NCBI RefSeq assembly: GCF_030695085.1
Contig: NZ_JAUYTS010000056.1
Coordinates: forward strand, 62,001-126,000
DNA: 64,000 nucleotides
Source of the DNA: Falsiroseomonas sp.
GTDB lineage: Bacteria > Pseudomonadota > Alphaproteobacteria > Acetobacterales > Acetobacteraceae
Direction: 5' to 3'
Numbering within the stretch: position 1 is the first letter of the stretch; every line of letters begins with the position of its first letter. The notes under the pieces are model-generated. The model worked only from the letters and a program-made list of their open reading frames with translations, was not told the origin of the DNA and did no database searches. A program made the position numbers and the translations under genes. Shown here piece after piece: positions 50,401-58,932 of this stretch.

Positions 50401-51549
50401 TCAGTCGCCGCCAAGGCTCCAGCTTTCGGTCAGCCAGGGCGCCAGGCGCGCCGGGTCCAGCTCCAGCCCGATGCCCGGCCCCTCGGGCAGCGCGACCATC
50501 CCCGCCCTATCCAGTACCGGCGTGCCGAGCAGCGTCAGCAGCGGGTTCGGCGTCGCGTCGTATTCGATGAAGGGGTAGGGCGCCGGCCCACCGCCACGCC
50601 GCGCGGGCAGCAGGGCGGCCATCTGCAGGGCGGCGTGGAAATTCACCAGCGTGCCGAAGACATGCGGCATCACCGGCAGGTCATAGGCATCGGCCAGCGC
50701 GGCGACGCGACGGAAGCCGGTGAAGCCGCCACAGACCGTCAGGTCCGGTTGCAGGACGGAAAAGGTGCGCGCGGCCAGGAAATCCCGGAAGGCGGCCAGG
50801 CTGGCCAGCGCCTCGCCGCCCGCGATGGCGCAGGGCACGGCGCGGGCGACGGCCTGGTAGCCGGGGATATCCTCGGGCTGCAGCGGCTCCTCGATCCAGA
50901 GCAGCCCGGCCTCCTCCATCCGCCTGGCGGATTCGATGGCGGAGCCGACGCCGTAGCCCTGGTTGATATCGACCATCAGCGCGACGTCATCGCCCACCTG
51001 CCGGCGCATCGCCCGGGTCATCACGCCATCCGCGCGCGGGTTGAAGCCGGCGCGCGGCTTGATGGCGCGGAAACCGCGGCGCAGCAGGGCATCGACCTGT
51101 TCCGGATAGGCGCCATAGGGCGCGGCGCCCTCCGCGATGAAGGGACCGCTGGCATAGGCGAGCGCGCGGTCGCGCAGCGCGCCGCCCAGCATCGCCGCGA
51201 CGCTGAGGCCCTGTCCGCGCGCCGCCGCATCATGCAGCGCCATATCCACGGCCGAGGCCGCCATCATCGCCGGGCCGCGCCGGTCATAGCCCAGCGTGCC
51301 GAGCATGGCGTGATACAGCCGGCCGTAATCCCGCACGCTCTGGCCCAGCAGCAGCGGCGCCAGCTTCGTCCTGATCAGCGCCGCCGCGGCGAAGGGGGAG
51401 GCGAAGACCTCGCCCCAGCCGACCACGCCGGATTCCGTCACCACGCGCAGCAGCAGGAAGTCGCGCCGGCGGATGAAGGTGGAGGCGTTGCCCAGCGCCG
51501 GTGTCGGGCTGAAGCCCGCGTGGAAGCCCTGGATGCTGGCGATCTTCAT
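50401..51549 (-). CDS. mandelate racemase/muconate lactonizing enzyme (enolase superfamily) protein
   Basis: 382 residues. N-terminal capping domain to about 120, then a TIM barrel with FRAIKPRAG (catalytic KxK motif position, second residue Arg), MVDINQGY (metal Asp), WIEEPLQPED (Glu), GGEALAS (Glu) and MPHVFGT (His). The full metal triad and His suggest an acid sugar dehydratase or related racemase. The gene is divergent from a LysR regulator, and Bug follows 28 bp downstream. Substrate cannot be read from the sequence. Confidence 0.87.
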   Translation of the reverse strand: MKIASIQGFHAGFSPTPALGNASTFIRRRDFLLLRVVTESGVVGWGEVFASPFAAAALIRTKLAPLLLGQSVRDYGRLYHAMLGTLGYDRRGPAMMAASAVDMALHDAAARGQGLSVAAMLGGALRDRALAYASGPFIAEGAAPYGAYPEQVDALLRRGFRAIKPRAGFNPRADGVMTRAMRRQVGDDVALMVDINQGYGVGSAIESARRMEEAGLLWIEEPLQPEDIPGYQAVARAVPCAIAGGEALASLAAFRDFLAARTFSVLQPDLTVCGGFTGFRRVAALADAYDLPVMPHVFGTLVNFHAALQMAALLPARRGGGPAPYPFIEYDATPNPLLTLLGTPVLDRAGMVALPEGPGIGLELDPARLAPWLTESWSLGGD

Positions 51550-51604
51550 GCGTTCCCCCGGCGTCTTTCGTGGTGCTGCGCCCGGGGGGAGGCTGCGGCG
51601 TGGG

Positions 51605-51647
51605 ATTCATGCTGTCAAATGGCGAGATTCGCTGACATCATCGCTGA
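51605..51647. promoter_or_regulatory. candidate LysR operator between the enolase-superfamily and LysR genes
   Basis: In the 98-bp divergent region, TGTCA-N15-TGACA (51613-51637) forms an inverted repeat, ATTC-N15-GAAT flanks the right half, and CGCTGA is repeated 12 bp apart (51630, 51642). LysR proteins usually bind such imperfect dyads overlapping their own promoter. The assignment to this regulator is inference from position. Confidence 0.4.
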
Positions 51648-52556
51648 ATGGCTATGAACCTCAATCTGCGCGAGTTGCAGGTGTTCCGCGCCGTGATGGA
51701 CCAGGGCGGCGTCACCGCCGCGGCCGCCACGCTCGGCATGTCCCAGCCCAGCGCCAGCAAGATGCTGCAACAGGCGGAGGAACGGCTCGGCTTCGCCCTG
51801 TTCGTGCGCCAGCGGAAGCGCCTGGTGCCGACGGCGGAGGCGCATGCGCTGCTGCCGGAACTGGTCGGCGCCTTCACCGCGCTGGAAGACCTCGGGCGCC
51901 TGGCGGAGGATCTGCGCGGCGGGCGTTCCGGCCTGCTGACGCTGGTCGCGGTGCCGGCGCTGACCACCACGCTGCTGCCCCGCGCCATCGCCCGCTTCCG
52001 GGGAACGCGGCCGGAGGTGTTCCTGGCCCTGCGCGCGGTGACGGCGATCGAGGCGGTGAACCTGGTGGCGGACCACCGCGCCGATCTGGCGCTGATCCTG
52101 GGCACCACGCCTGATGCCAGGACGGAAGCGCGCAGCCTGTTCACCTCCGAGATCGGCTGCGCCCTGCCGGCGGGGCACGCGCTGGCCGCGAAGCGCGCGC
52201 TGCATCTGGCGGATCTCCTGGACCTGCCGCTGATCTCGCTGGGCCCGCAGCAGCCGGTCGGCGCGGTGCTGCACCGGGCGCTGGCGGAGGCCGGACGCAG
52301 CGGGCGGATCGCCATGGAGGTCTCGCAATCCGCCATCGCCTGCGCCCTGGTGCGCGAAGGCGCCGGGATTGCGGTGCTGGACGGCGTCGGGTTGCAGGAG
52401 GCGCGGTCCCAGGGGCTGGTGGTGCGGCGGCTGCTGCCGCGCACTCGCCTGGCCGTCAGCCTGCTGCGGCCCCGCCATCGCGCGCCGTCCCGGCTGGAGC
52501 AGGATTTCGTCGCCGTGCTGGATCAGCTGGTGGCGGAGGAAGGGCGCGCGCCGTAA
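51648..52556 (+). CDS. LysR-family transcriptional regulator
   Basis: 302 residues. A helix-turn-helix at about 4-62 (LNLRELQVFRAVMDQGGVTAAAATLGMSQPSASKML, quoted in part) is followed by the LysR co-inducer domain (LLTLVAVPALTTTLLPRAIARF). It is divergent from the enolase-superfamily/Bug pair, so it most likely regulates them in response to their substrate. A second ATG two codons on is an alternative start. Confidence 0.9.
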   Translation: MAMNLNLRELQVFRAVMDQGGVTAAAATLGMSQPSASKMLQQAEERLGFALFVRQRKRLVPTAEAHALLPELVGAFTALEDLGRLAEDLRGGRSGLLTLVAVPALTTTLLPRAIARFRGTRPEVFLALRAVTAIEAVNLVADHRADLALILGTTPDARTEARSLFTSEIGCALPAGHALAAKRALHLADLLDLPLISLGPQQPVGAVLHRALAEAGRSGRIAMEVSQSAIACALVREGAGIAVLDGVGLQEARSQGLVVRRLLPRTRLAVSLLRPRHRAPSRLEQDFVAVLDQLVAEEGRAP

Positions 52557-52571
52557 CGCGCCCCCGGCCGG

Positions 52572-53279
52572 TCAGGCGCGGCCGGCGGCCTTGTCGGCCT
52601 CATAGCGCGCCTTGGTCTCGGCATTGGCGGGATACAGGCCAGGCAGGGCCACGCCCTTGCCGACTTCCACCATGATCCAGGCCTCCAGCCGTTCCTGCTC
52701 CACCGCCGCATCCACCACGGCATCCAGCAGCGCGGCCGGGATCACCACGGCGCCGTCCTGGTCGGCCACGACGATATCGCCCGGCACCACGGTGACGCCG
52801 CCGCAGCCAATGGTTTCCTGCCAGCCGACGAAGTTCAGCGCGGCAACGGAGGCGGGCGCCACATAGCCCTGGCAGAACACCGGCAGGCCGGTGCCGATCA
52901 CGCCGGCGCCGTCACGCACCATGCCATCCGTCACCAGCCCGGCGACGCCCTTCTTGGCCATGCGGGCGCACAGGATATCGCCGAAGATGCCGGCGGCGGT
53001 GCTGCCCATGGCATCCGCCACGGCAACCGCGCCTTCCGGCATCGCCTCGATCGCGGCGCGGGTGGAGGTGGGGGAGGCCCAGCTATCGACGGTGGCGAGG
53101 TCTTCCCGCGTCGGGGTGAAGCGCAGCGTAAAGGCGGGGCCGACGATGCGCTGGGTGGGGCCGGGCACCAGCGGGCGGCTGCCGGCGATGTAGCAGAACC
53201 GCACGCCCTTCTTCAGCAGCACCGTGGTCAGGGTGGCGGTGGTCACGCCCAGAAGGGCGTCGCGCTGTGCGGGGGTCAT
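52572..53279 (-). CDS. RraA-like protein (4-hydroxy-4-methyl-2-oxoglutarate aldolase family)
   Basis: 235 residues of the RraA/HMG-aldolase fold: GPAFTLRF, AVAVADAMGSTAAGIFGDILCARMAKKGVAG (quoted in part) and GLVTDGMVRDG and the VVPGDIVVADQDGAVVIP core. Members either inhibit RNase E or cleave 4-carboxy-4-hydroxy-2-oxoadipate/oxaloacetate-type acids with Mg. Neighbouring sugar-acid genes favour the aldolase role. It is convergent with the LysR gene (15-bp gap). Confidence 0.85.
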   Translation of the reverse strand: MTPAQRDALLGVTTATLTTVLLKKGVRFCYIAGSRPLVPGPTQRIVGPAFTLRFTPTREDLATVDSWASPTSTRAAIEAMPEGAVAVADAMGSTAAGIFGDILCARMAKKGVAGLVTDGMVRDGAGVIGTGLPVFCQGYVAPASVAALNFVGWQETIGCGGVTVVPGDIVVADQDGAVVIPAALLDAVVDAAVEQERLEAWIMVEVGKGVALPGLYPANAETKARYEADKAAGRA

Positions 53280-53377
53280 GGGCAGGCCGGCTCCGTGTGC
53301 TTCGATGGCGAAGCTTGAAGCGCGATGCGGGCCTGCCGTCCAGGGTGCCCTGCTGGGGGGCACCACCTGCGCATCAG

Positions 53378-54541
53378 TCAGCCTTGGCGCCGCATGAATT
53401 CGGCAAAAAGAGGAACCGTAAAATCAAGATATCCGTGATCCGTGCTGTAAATCATGCCTTTTGCGATGATGCTGGCCCGGGCGGGTCCCAAAGATTTTTG
53501 CGCGCGGTTCATTTGCCTTGAAATGTCCGCCAGCGCGTAAGGCCCGTCGCCAAGCTGTGCCATTGCCTTGACGAACTGAACTTCCGCCTTTGTCAGGCGG
53601 TCAATCCGGACCTTGAAGAACCCTTGATCCAGCGATGCAAGTGTTTCTGGGTAGGATTTGTCGGCATCGCCAAGTGTTATCTTTGAGTCTTCCGCATTGT
53701 TCCACGTCACGGAAGCCCATTCCTGGATAAAGAAGGGGTAGCCCCTGGTGCGTTCAATAATAGATCCCAGGGCTTCCTCTTCTATTTTTGCGCCTTCCTC
53801 AATGATCGGCTTCTCGATCGCTTGCCTCGCAGATACCGGGTCCAGGGCACCCACCGCCGGGTATTGGAACAGCCGCTCAGCGTAGGACTTGGCTTCTCCG
53901 GCCAAGCGCGCAACTTGCGGGAGACCTGCGCCGACCAGCAGGACCGGCAGACCTTCCTGCGATACACGGTGCAATGCGACAATCAAGGCCGAAAGATCAC
54001 TCTCCGTGAGATACTGCACCTCATCGATCAAAAGCAGCCAGCCACGCCCGGCCGCCTTGGCGGATTGTCCAATCAGGACAAAAAGATCAGGTAGATCGTA
54101 CTGGAGATCGCCGGTATCAACCAATCCGGGTTCGGGCTCGACGCCGACTTCTACCCCAGCCATATCGATCTTGAATATCGAAGCAAAATTCCGAAGGCCC
54201 TTGAGGCCTCGAGCAGCGATCTGTTTGGCAGCTTCCACGCCAGACAGCGATCTCATGACCTTTCGCATCTCCGGATAAATGAGGCGGGCGAGACTTTCGC
54301 CCTCCGGAGATTCGACTTTGGAGACCAACAGGCCCTCCTGTTCAGCCTGTCGCCCAATTTCGTTGAGCAGCACCGTTTTCCCGGTGCCCCGCAAGCCCAA
54401 GAGCATGATCGAGCGTGCGCTTCTGCCCTGCACGGCACGCACGCAGGAAATCTTGCCAGCCTCGAGAATGGCCGCCCGGCCTGCAAGCTCCGGCGGGCGG
54501 CTTCCCGCTCCAGGGGCAAACGGATTGCGGTAGGGGTCCAT
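53378..54541 (-). CDS. AAA-family ATPase with winged-helix-like C-terminus, AT-richer island
   Basis: 387 residues. Walker A GLRGTGKTVL at about 49-58, Walker B WLLLIDEVQYL at about 170-180, a sensor region around LPVLLVGAGLPQ and a C-terminal helical domain (AMAQLGDGPYALADISRQM) resembling a winged helix. It looks like the AAA/Orc1-Cdc6-like ATP-binding proteins that occur singly in many bacteria. Codon use and base composition are visibly AT-richer than neighbours, a sign of transfer. No partner gene is adjacent. Function unknown; a defence or plasmid-maintenance role is possible but not shown. Confidence 0.75.
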   Translation of the reverse strand: MDPYRNPFAPGAGSRPPELAGRAAILEAGKISCVRAVQGRSARSIMLLGLRGTGKTVLLNEIGRQAEQEGLLVSKVESPEGESLARLIYPEMRKVMRSLSGVEAAKQIAARGLKGLRNFASIFKIDMAGVEVGVEPEPGLVDTGDLQYDLPDLFVLIGQSAKAAGRGWLLLIDEVQYLTESDLSALIVALHRVSQEGLPVLLVGAGLPQVARLAGEAKSYAERLFQYPAVGALDPVSARQAIEKPIIEEGAKIEEEALGSIIERTRGYPFFIQEWASVTWNNAEDSKITLGDADKSYPETLASLDQGFFKVRIDRLTKAEVQFVKAMAQLGDGPYALADISRQMNRAQKSLGPARASIIAKGMIYSTDHGYLDFTVPLFAEFMRRQG

Positions 54542-54565
54542 CGGTCCTCCGGCGGCGACCTTATG

Positions 54566-54624
54566 TCTAGCAATGTATAGGGAAGACTACCGAATTTTCC
54601 TAGTCTTCTTTAGGCTTTGCTAGA
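54566..54624. promoter_or_regulatory. 59-bp nested inverted repeat upstream of the AAA ATPase
   Basis: TCTAGCAA-N8-GAAGACTA-N11-TAGTCTTC-N8-TTGCTAGA: two perfect 8-bp dyads nested symmetrically with equal 8-bp spacers on both sides. It starts 25 bp upstream of the AAA start codon. The symmetry and helical-turn spacing (centre spacer 11) suit a cooperatively bound operator; a large RNA cruciform or an integration junction are alternatives. Confidence 0.6.
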
Positions 54625-54645
54625 TTTGGAGGCTCGGCATGCCCG

Positions 54646-56235
54646 TCAGGGCATCCGCGCCAGTGCCACGCCCCATTCCGGCAGCGTGCCCTGCGGATCG
54701 GGCAGGATCGCATCCGCCAGTGGCTGCGCGCCGGCCAGCAGCACGGGCGGCACCGGCGCCGGCTGGCCCGAGAGGTTGAACAGGCAGCGCAGCCGCGCGC
54801 CGCTGGCCGCGTCCACCCGGTCGAACCCCAGCAGCGGCGCCGGCAGGTCGAGCGGCACCAGATCCCCGGTGATCATCGCCGGATGGCCATGGCGCAGCTT
54901 CAGCAAAGCCCGGGTGAAGTGCAGCGGGCTGTCCGCATCCGCCTCCTGCACATCGACCGCCAGGGGTAGATGCGTATCCGGCACCGGCAGCCAGGGTGTG
55001 CCGGTGGTGAAGCCGGCCTGGGGCTCGGACTGGCGCCAGGGCATCGGCGTGCGGGAGCCGTCGCGGCCGGCGAAGTCCGGCCAGAATTCAATGCCGAAGG
55101 GGTCGCGCAGCGCCGCGAAGGGCAGCTCCGCCTCGGGCAGGCCCAGCTCCTCCCCCTGATACAGGCAGATGCTGCCGCGCAGTGTCAGCAGCAGGGCCAG
55201 CAGCAGGCGCGTGACGCGGGCATCCGGCACCTGGCCGGGCGCCCAGCGCGTTGCGGTGCGGACCACGTCGTGGTTGCTGAAGCACCAGCAGGCCCAGCCT
55301 TCCGGATTGGCGGCCGCCTGCACCAGGGCGGTGGCGATCGGGTGGTCGAAGGCGCCACGCAGCGGGGCCAGGGTATAGGCCATGTGCAGCAGCCCCGGCC
55401 CGGTGGAGCGGGCCACGCGCGCATGCGCGCCGGGCTGGGAGGACAATTCGCCCAGCAGCGCGCGATCGCCGAAGGCATCCGCCGTGGCGCGGAAATGCCG
55501 CAGGATGGTCGGCGTCTCCGGCCCCATCATGTCGAACTGATGAAGCTGCATCCCGAACAGCTTCGAGGGGATTTCAGGCTTGGGCGGCGCGGCCGGATTG
55601 TCCCGCAGCTGCGGGTCGCGGTGCAGGAAATCCAGCGCGTCGATGCGAAAACCGTCCACGCCGCGGGACAGCCAGAAGCGCATGATCTCCGCCACCGCAT
55701 CGCGGGTTGCGGGCTCGGCCAGGTTCAGCGCCGGCTGCGCGGACAGGAAATGGTGCAGATAGTACTGCCGGCGGCGGGATTCCCAGCGCCAGGCGGGGCC
55801 GCCGAAGACGGAAAGCCAGTTGTTCGGCGGCGTGCCATCCGGCCGCGGATCGGCCCAGATGTAGCGATCCGCCAGCGGCCCGGTGCGGCGGGCGCGGCTT
55901 TCCAGGAACCAGGGATGTTCCACGCTGGTGTGGCCGACCACCAGGTCCAGCATCACCTTCAGCCCGCGCGCATGGGCGGCCTCGACCAGCGCATCGAAAT
56001 CCGCCTGGGTGCCATAGGCGGGGTCGATGGCGCAGTGGTCGGCGATGTCGTAGCCGAAATCGGCCTGCGGCGAGACATAGATGGGCGAGAGCCAGATCGC
56101 GTCCACGCCGAGGCTCGCGATATGGTCGATCCCCGCCAGCAGGCCGCGCAGATCGCCCACGCCGTCGCCATCCGAATCACGGAACGACCGCGGGTAGATC
56201 TGGTAGATCACCGCGCCCTGCCACCATGAACTCAT
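54646..56235 (-). CDS. alpha-glucosidase, GH13 family
   Basis: 529-residue (beta/alpha)8 glycosidase: VIYQIYPRSFRDSDGDGVGDLRG at the N-terminus (quoted in part), VDGFRIDALDFLH with the nucleophile Asp, ALLGELSS with the acid Glu, and CFSNHDVVR with the third Asp. A C-terminal beta domain starts near 420. It hydrolyses alpha-1,4 or alpha-1,6 glucosides; oligo-1,6-glucosidase and trehalose synthase-type relatives are possible. Cytoplasmic (no signal). It stands alone between the AAA island and a hypothetical gene. Confidence 0.92.
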   Translation of the reverse strand: MSSWWQGAVIYQIYPRSFRDSDGDGVGDLRGLLAGIDHIASLGVDAIWLSPIYVSPQADFGYDIADHCAIDPAYGTQADFDALVEAAHARGLKVMLDLVVGHTSVEHPWFLESRARRTGPLADRYIWADPRPDGTPPNNWLSVFGGPAWRWESRRRQYYLHHFLSAQPALNLAEPATRDAVAEIMRFWLSRGVDGFRIDALDFLHRDPQLRDNPAAPPKPEIPSKLFGMQLHQFDMMGPETPTILRHFRATADAFGDRALLGELSSQPGAHARVARSTGPGLLHMAYTLAPLRGAFDHPIATALVQAAANPEGWACWCFSNHDVVRTATRWAPGQVPDARVTRLLLALLLTLRGSICLYQGEELGLPEAELPFAALRDPFGIEFWPDFAGRDGSRTPMPWRQSEPQAGFTTGTPWLPVPDTHLPLAVDVQEADADSPLHFTRALLKLRHGHPAMITGDLVPLDLPAPLLGFDRVDAASGARLRCLFNLSGQPAPVPPVLLAGAQPLADAILPDPQGTLPEWGVALARMP

Positions 56236-56343
56236 GCATCCGCTCCAATCTGTCCGGAGTCAGAAAAGCCTGGCCGCCGTGCGGGTTGCACCAGCGGGCA
56301 ACCGTCCACCGGGCCGGGCGTTCCTGCCCCTCTGGGCTAAGGG

Positions 56344-56595
56344 ATGGCTGGTATGGACGACAAGGACCGGTTGGACGAGGCAAAAGGTGCGGAGGACGCG
56401 CTGCGCCCCACCCTGCCGGGCGGCGAGCCCGTGCGGGAAGGCGAGAGCGGCGAGGAGGCCGGGGAGGCTGACGCCGCCGGCACGGTGGACAGGCCGATCC
56501 AGCCCGGCGCGACCCAGCCGGGCGAGGCCATGGAACAGGCCCAGCTGCGCGGCGGGCCGGTGGACATCGCGCCGGAGCGGCCCCGCCGCGGCTAG
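56344..56595 (+). CDS. small acidic hypothetical protein
   Basis: 83 residues, rich in Glu, Asp, Gly and Pro with few hydrophobics, likely disordered. Nothing recognised. It is convergent with the ornithine-cyclodeaminase-family gene, overlapping by 4 bp. Weak start context; a low-confidence call. Confidence 0.45.
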   Translation: MAGMDDKDRLDEAKGAEDALRPTLPGGEPVREGESGEEAGEADAAGTVDRPIQPGATQPGEAMEQAQLRGGPVDIAPERPRRG

Positions 56596-57506
56596 TCCGA
56601 CCCGGTGGCGAGCACGGCCGCGGCCAGATCCTCGCCGGCCCAGCCGACGGATTTGAACACCGTGACCTCCTGCGCACCGCGACGCCCGGGATGGGTGCCA
56701 CGGCACAGGTCGAACAGGTCGGCGGCAACCTGCGCCTCCGTGATGGCGCCCTCGGCGATGGCCTGCACCACGTCACCGGCTTCGGCCAGGCCGCCGGCGC
56801 GCGTGTCCAGCACCAATGTGGCGCGGGCCAGCAGGGCGCCGTCACTCTCCCGCATCGTTGGCCGGAAGGCGCCGACCAGGTCCACATGGGTGCCGGGCGA
56901 GACCTCCGCGCCCAGAACCAGCGGCGCCTCGGACAGGGTGGCGGCGGAGACGATGTCGAAGCCGGCCGGATTCGGGCTGGCGGCGGCCAAGGCAGGCAGG
57001 CCGTGAACTGCCAGCCGTGCCGCCAGCGCCTCCGCCTGCGCCGGCTTGCGTGCCCAGATCGCGACCTGTTCGATCGGGAAACGGTCGCACCAGGCTTCCG
57101 CCAGGGCGGCGGCGACCCGGCCGGCGCCGAGCACCAGCAGGCGGCGGCTGTCCGGCCGCGCCAGGTAGCGGCCGGCCAGCGTGCTGGCGGCGGCGGTCCG
57201 GCGGTCCGTCAGCTCCCCGCCATCCAGCAGCGCGATCGGCTGGCCGGTCGCGGCATCGGACAGCAGATACACCGCCTGCACCGCCGGCAGGCCGCGCGCG
57301 CCATTGCCGGGCAGCACATGCACGGTCTTCACCCCGGAATGGCGGGCGGTCCAGGCCGGCATCAGCAGCAGCATGCCGGATTCGGGCAGGGCGTGGCGGT
57401 GGCGCAGCGGCGCCTCGCAGCCATCGCGGAACATCGCCTCCAGCGCCGCTTCCAGTGCGGCCCAGGGCAGGGCGTGCCGCAACTGCTCCGCCGTCATCAT
57501 CCGCAT
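56592..57506 (-). CDS. ornithine cyclodeaminase/mu-crystallin-family protein
   Basis: 304 residues. The N-terminal half carries GVKTVHVLPGN with the family lysine, and the NAD-binding motif VLGAGRVAAALAEAW is at about 125-140, with an overall layout typical of the Lcd/AlaDH-like superfamily. Possible products range from proline (ornithine cyclodeaminase) to imine or ketimine reductions. AGGGAAAGGA precedes the ATG. It is divergent from aapJ. Confidence 0.85.
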   Translation of the reverse strand: MRMMTAEQLRHALPWAALEAALEAMFRDGCEAPLRHRHALPESGMLLLMPAWTARHSGVKTVHVLPGNGARGLPAVQAVYLLSDAATGQPIALLDGGELTDRRTAAASTLAGRYLARPDSRRLLVLGAGRVAAALAEAWCDRFPIEQVAIWARKPAQAEALAARLAVHGLPALAAASPNPAGFDIVSAATLSEAPLVLGAEVSPGTHVDLVGAFRPTMRESDGALLARATLVLDTRAGGLAEAGDVVQAIAEGAITEAQVAADLFDLCRGTHPGRRGAQEVTVFKSVGWAGEDLAAAVLATGSD

Positions 57507-57760
57507 CGTGGCAAATCCTTTCCCTTCCGGCGGTGGGGACACAGGCTTGCACACCCTGCGGGCGGGGCAAAATGGCAGGAAGATGGACCGTTTGACACGC
57601 GCGGATGCGCCGCCTAGCGAAGCGGCCGAACGCGCCGATTCGCGCGTTGCTCGCCGCCCGGCGCTGGCGCAGCATGGTCCCCGGCTTCGCGCCATGGGCC
57701 GTGCCGCCGGAAGAACCGGGCGGCCCAGAGGCTTCGTAACGAGATAAGGGAGTTGACGGT
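57507..57760. other. 254-bp divergent regulatory region before aapJ
   Basis: No coding sequence I can support. It holds the candidate aapJ promoter listed separately, and on the left the ribosome-binding site of the leftward cyclodeaminase gene. Confidence 0.5.
57592..57620 (+). promoter_or_regulatory. candidate promoter of the aapJQMP operon
   Basis: TTGACA, a perfect -35 hexamer, is followed after 17 bp by TAGCGA, a weak -10. This leaves a leader of roughly 135 nt to the aapJ ATG. Alphaproteobacterial promoters keep TTGAC best, so the candidate is reasonable but unproven. Confidence 0.45.
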
Positions 57761-58819
57761 ATGAAGGCACTCCGCCTGACTTTGGCCGCCGTGATGGGTG
57801 GTGCCGCGATGCTGGTGGCGCCCGTGATGGCCCCCATGATGGCCCCGGCGATGGCCCAGGCCCCCGCCGCCAGTGGCGCCACCCTGGACGCGATCCGCGC
57901 CCGCGGCACGCTGATCTGCGGCGTGAACACCGGCCTGGCCGGCTTCGCCCAGCCGGACAGCCAGGGCGTCTGGCGCGGCTTCGACGTGGATTACTGCCGC
58001 GCCGTCGCCGTCGCGCTGTGGAACGACCCGAACAAGGTCCGCTACGTGCCGACCACGGCGCAGAACCGCTTCACGGCGCTGCAGTCCGGCGAAGTCGACA
58101 TGCTGGCCCGCAACACGACCTGGACCCTGTCCCGCGACACCTCGCTGGGCTTCGACTTCACCGGCATCAATTTCTATGACGGCCAGGGCTTCATGGTGAA
58201 GACCTCTGCCGGGGTGCGCACCGCGCGCGACCTGAACGGCGCCACCATCTGCGTGCAGCCCGGCACCACCACCGAGCAGAACCTGACCGACTGGGCGCGC
58301 GCCAACCGCATCCGCTTCACCCCGGTGGTGATCGAGCGGCTGGAGGAAGTGGTGGGCGCCTATGTGTCCGGCCGCTGCGATGCCTACACGACCGACGTCT
58401 CCGGCCTCGCCTCCACCCGTTCGGCGCAGCCGCGGCCGGCCGACCACATGATCCTGCCGGACGTGATCAGCAAGGAGCCGCTTGGCCCGGCAGTTCGCCA
58501 TGGTGACCAGCGCTTCGCCGACCTGCTGCGCTGGATCCATTTCGGCCTGGTGGGTGCCGAGGAACTGGGCATCACGGCGGCGAATGTGCAGCAGGCGGCG
58601 CAAACCGATGCGCGGCCGGATGTGCAGCGCATGCTCGGCCGCAGCGGTGAACTGGGCCAGATGCTCGGCGTCGACAACCTGTGGATGGTGAACATCATCC
58701 GCACGCTGGGCAATTACGGCGAGATGTTCGAGCGGAACCTGGGCCCGATCGGCCTGCAGCGCGGCCCGAACGCGCTGTGGACCAATGGCGGCCTGCAATA
58801 CGCGCCGCCGCTGCGCTGA
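57761..58819 (+). CDS. aapJ: general L-amino acid ABC transporter, substrate-binding protein AapJ
   Basis: 352 residues with a signal peptide ending near AMAQAPAAS and the AapJ/BztA-type core: RARGTLICGVNTGLAGFAQPDSQGVWRGFDVDYCRAVA (quoted in part), then GEVDMLARNTTWTLSRD. A good AAGGGAG ribosome-binding site. The periplasmic protein delivers L-amino acids to AapQMP. Two hairpins follow the stop, which often stabilise binding-protein mRNA relative to the rest of the operon. Confidence 0.95.
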   Translation: MKALRLTLAAVMGGAAMLVAPVMAPMMAPAMAQAPAASGATLDAIRARGTLICGVNTGLAGFAQPDSQGVWRGFDVDYCRAVAVALWNDPNKVRYVPTTAQNRFTALQSGEVDMLARNTTWTLSRDTSLGFDFTGINFYDGQGFMVKTSAGVRTARDLNGATICVQPGTTTEQNLTDWARANRIRFTPVVIERLEEVVGAYVSGRCDAYTTDVSGLASTRSAQPRPADHMILPDVISKEPLGPAVRHGDQRFADLLRWIHFGLVGAEELGITAANVQQAAQTDARPDVQRMLGRSGELGQMLGVDNLWMVNIIRTLGNYGEMFERNLGPIGLQRGPNALWTNGGLQYAPPLR

Positions 58820-58878
58820 GCGACCGTTTGGGAATGCTACCGACCCGCCAGTGTTCTCAAACGATCTCTAGGCCCTGA

Positions 58879-58900
58879 TCACCCGGCTTCCGCCGGGTGA
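58879..58900 (+). terminator. hairpin 1 in the aapJ-aapQ spacer
   Basis: 8-bp stem with a 6-nt loop; no U tract, so an attenuator or stabiliser rather than a strong terminator. Confidence 0.45.
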
Positions 58901-58908
58901 CGACCAAC

Positions 58909-58932
58909 CCGGGCGGCCCGCTTGCCGCCCGG
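58909..58932 (+). terminator. hairpin 2 in the aapJ-aapQ spacer
   Basis: 9-bp perfect stem with loop CCGCTT, 8 nt after hairpin 1. Confidence 0.45.
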
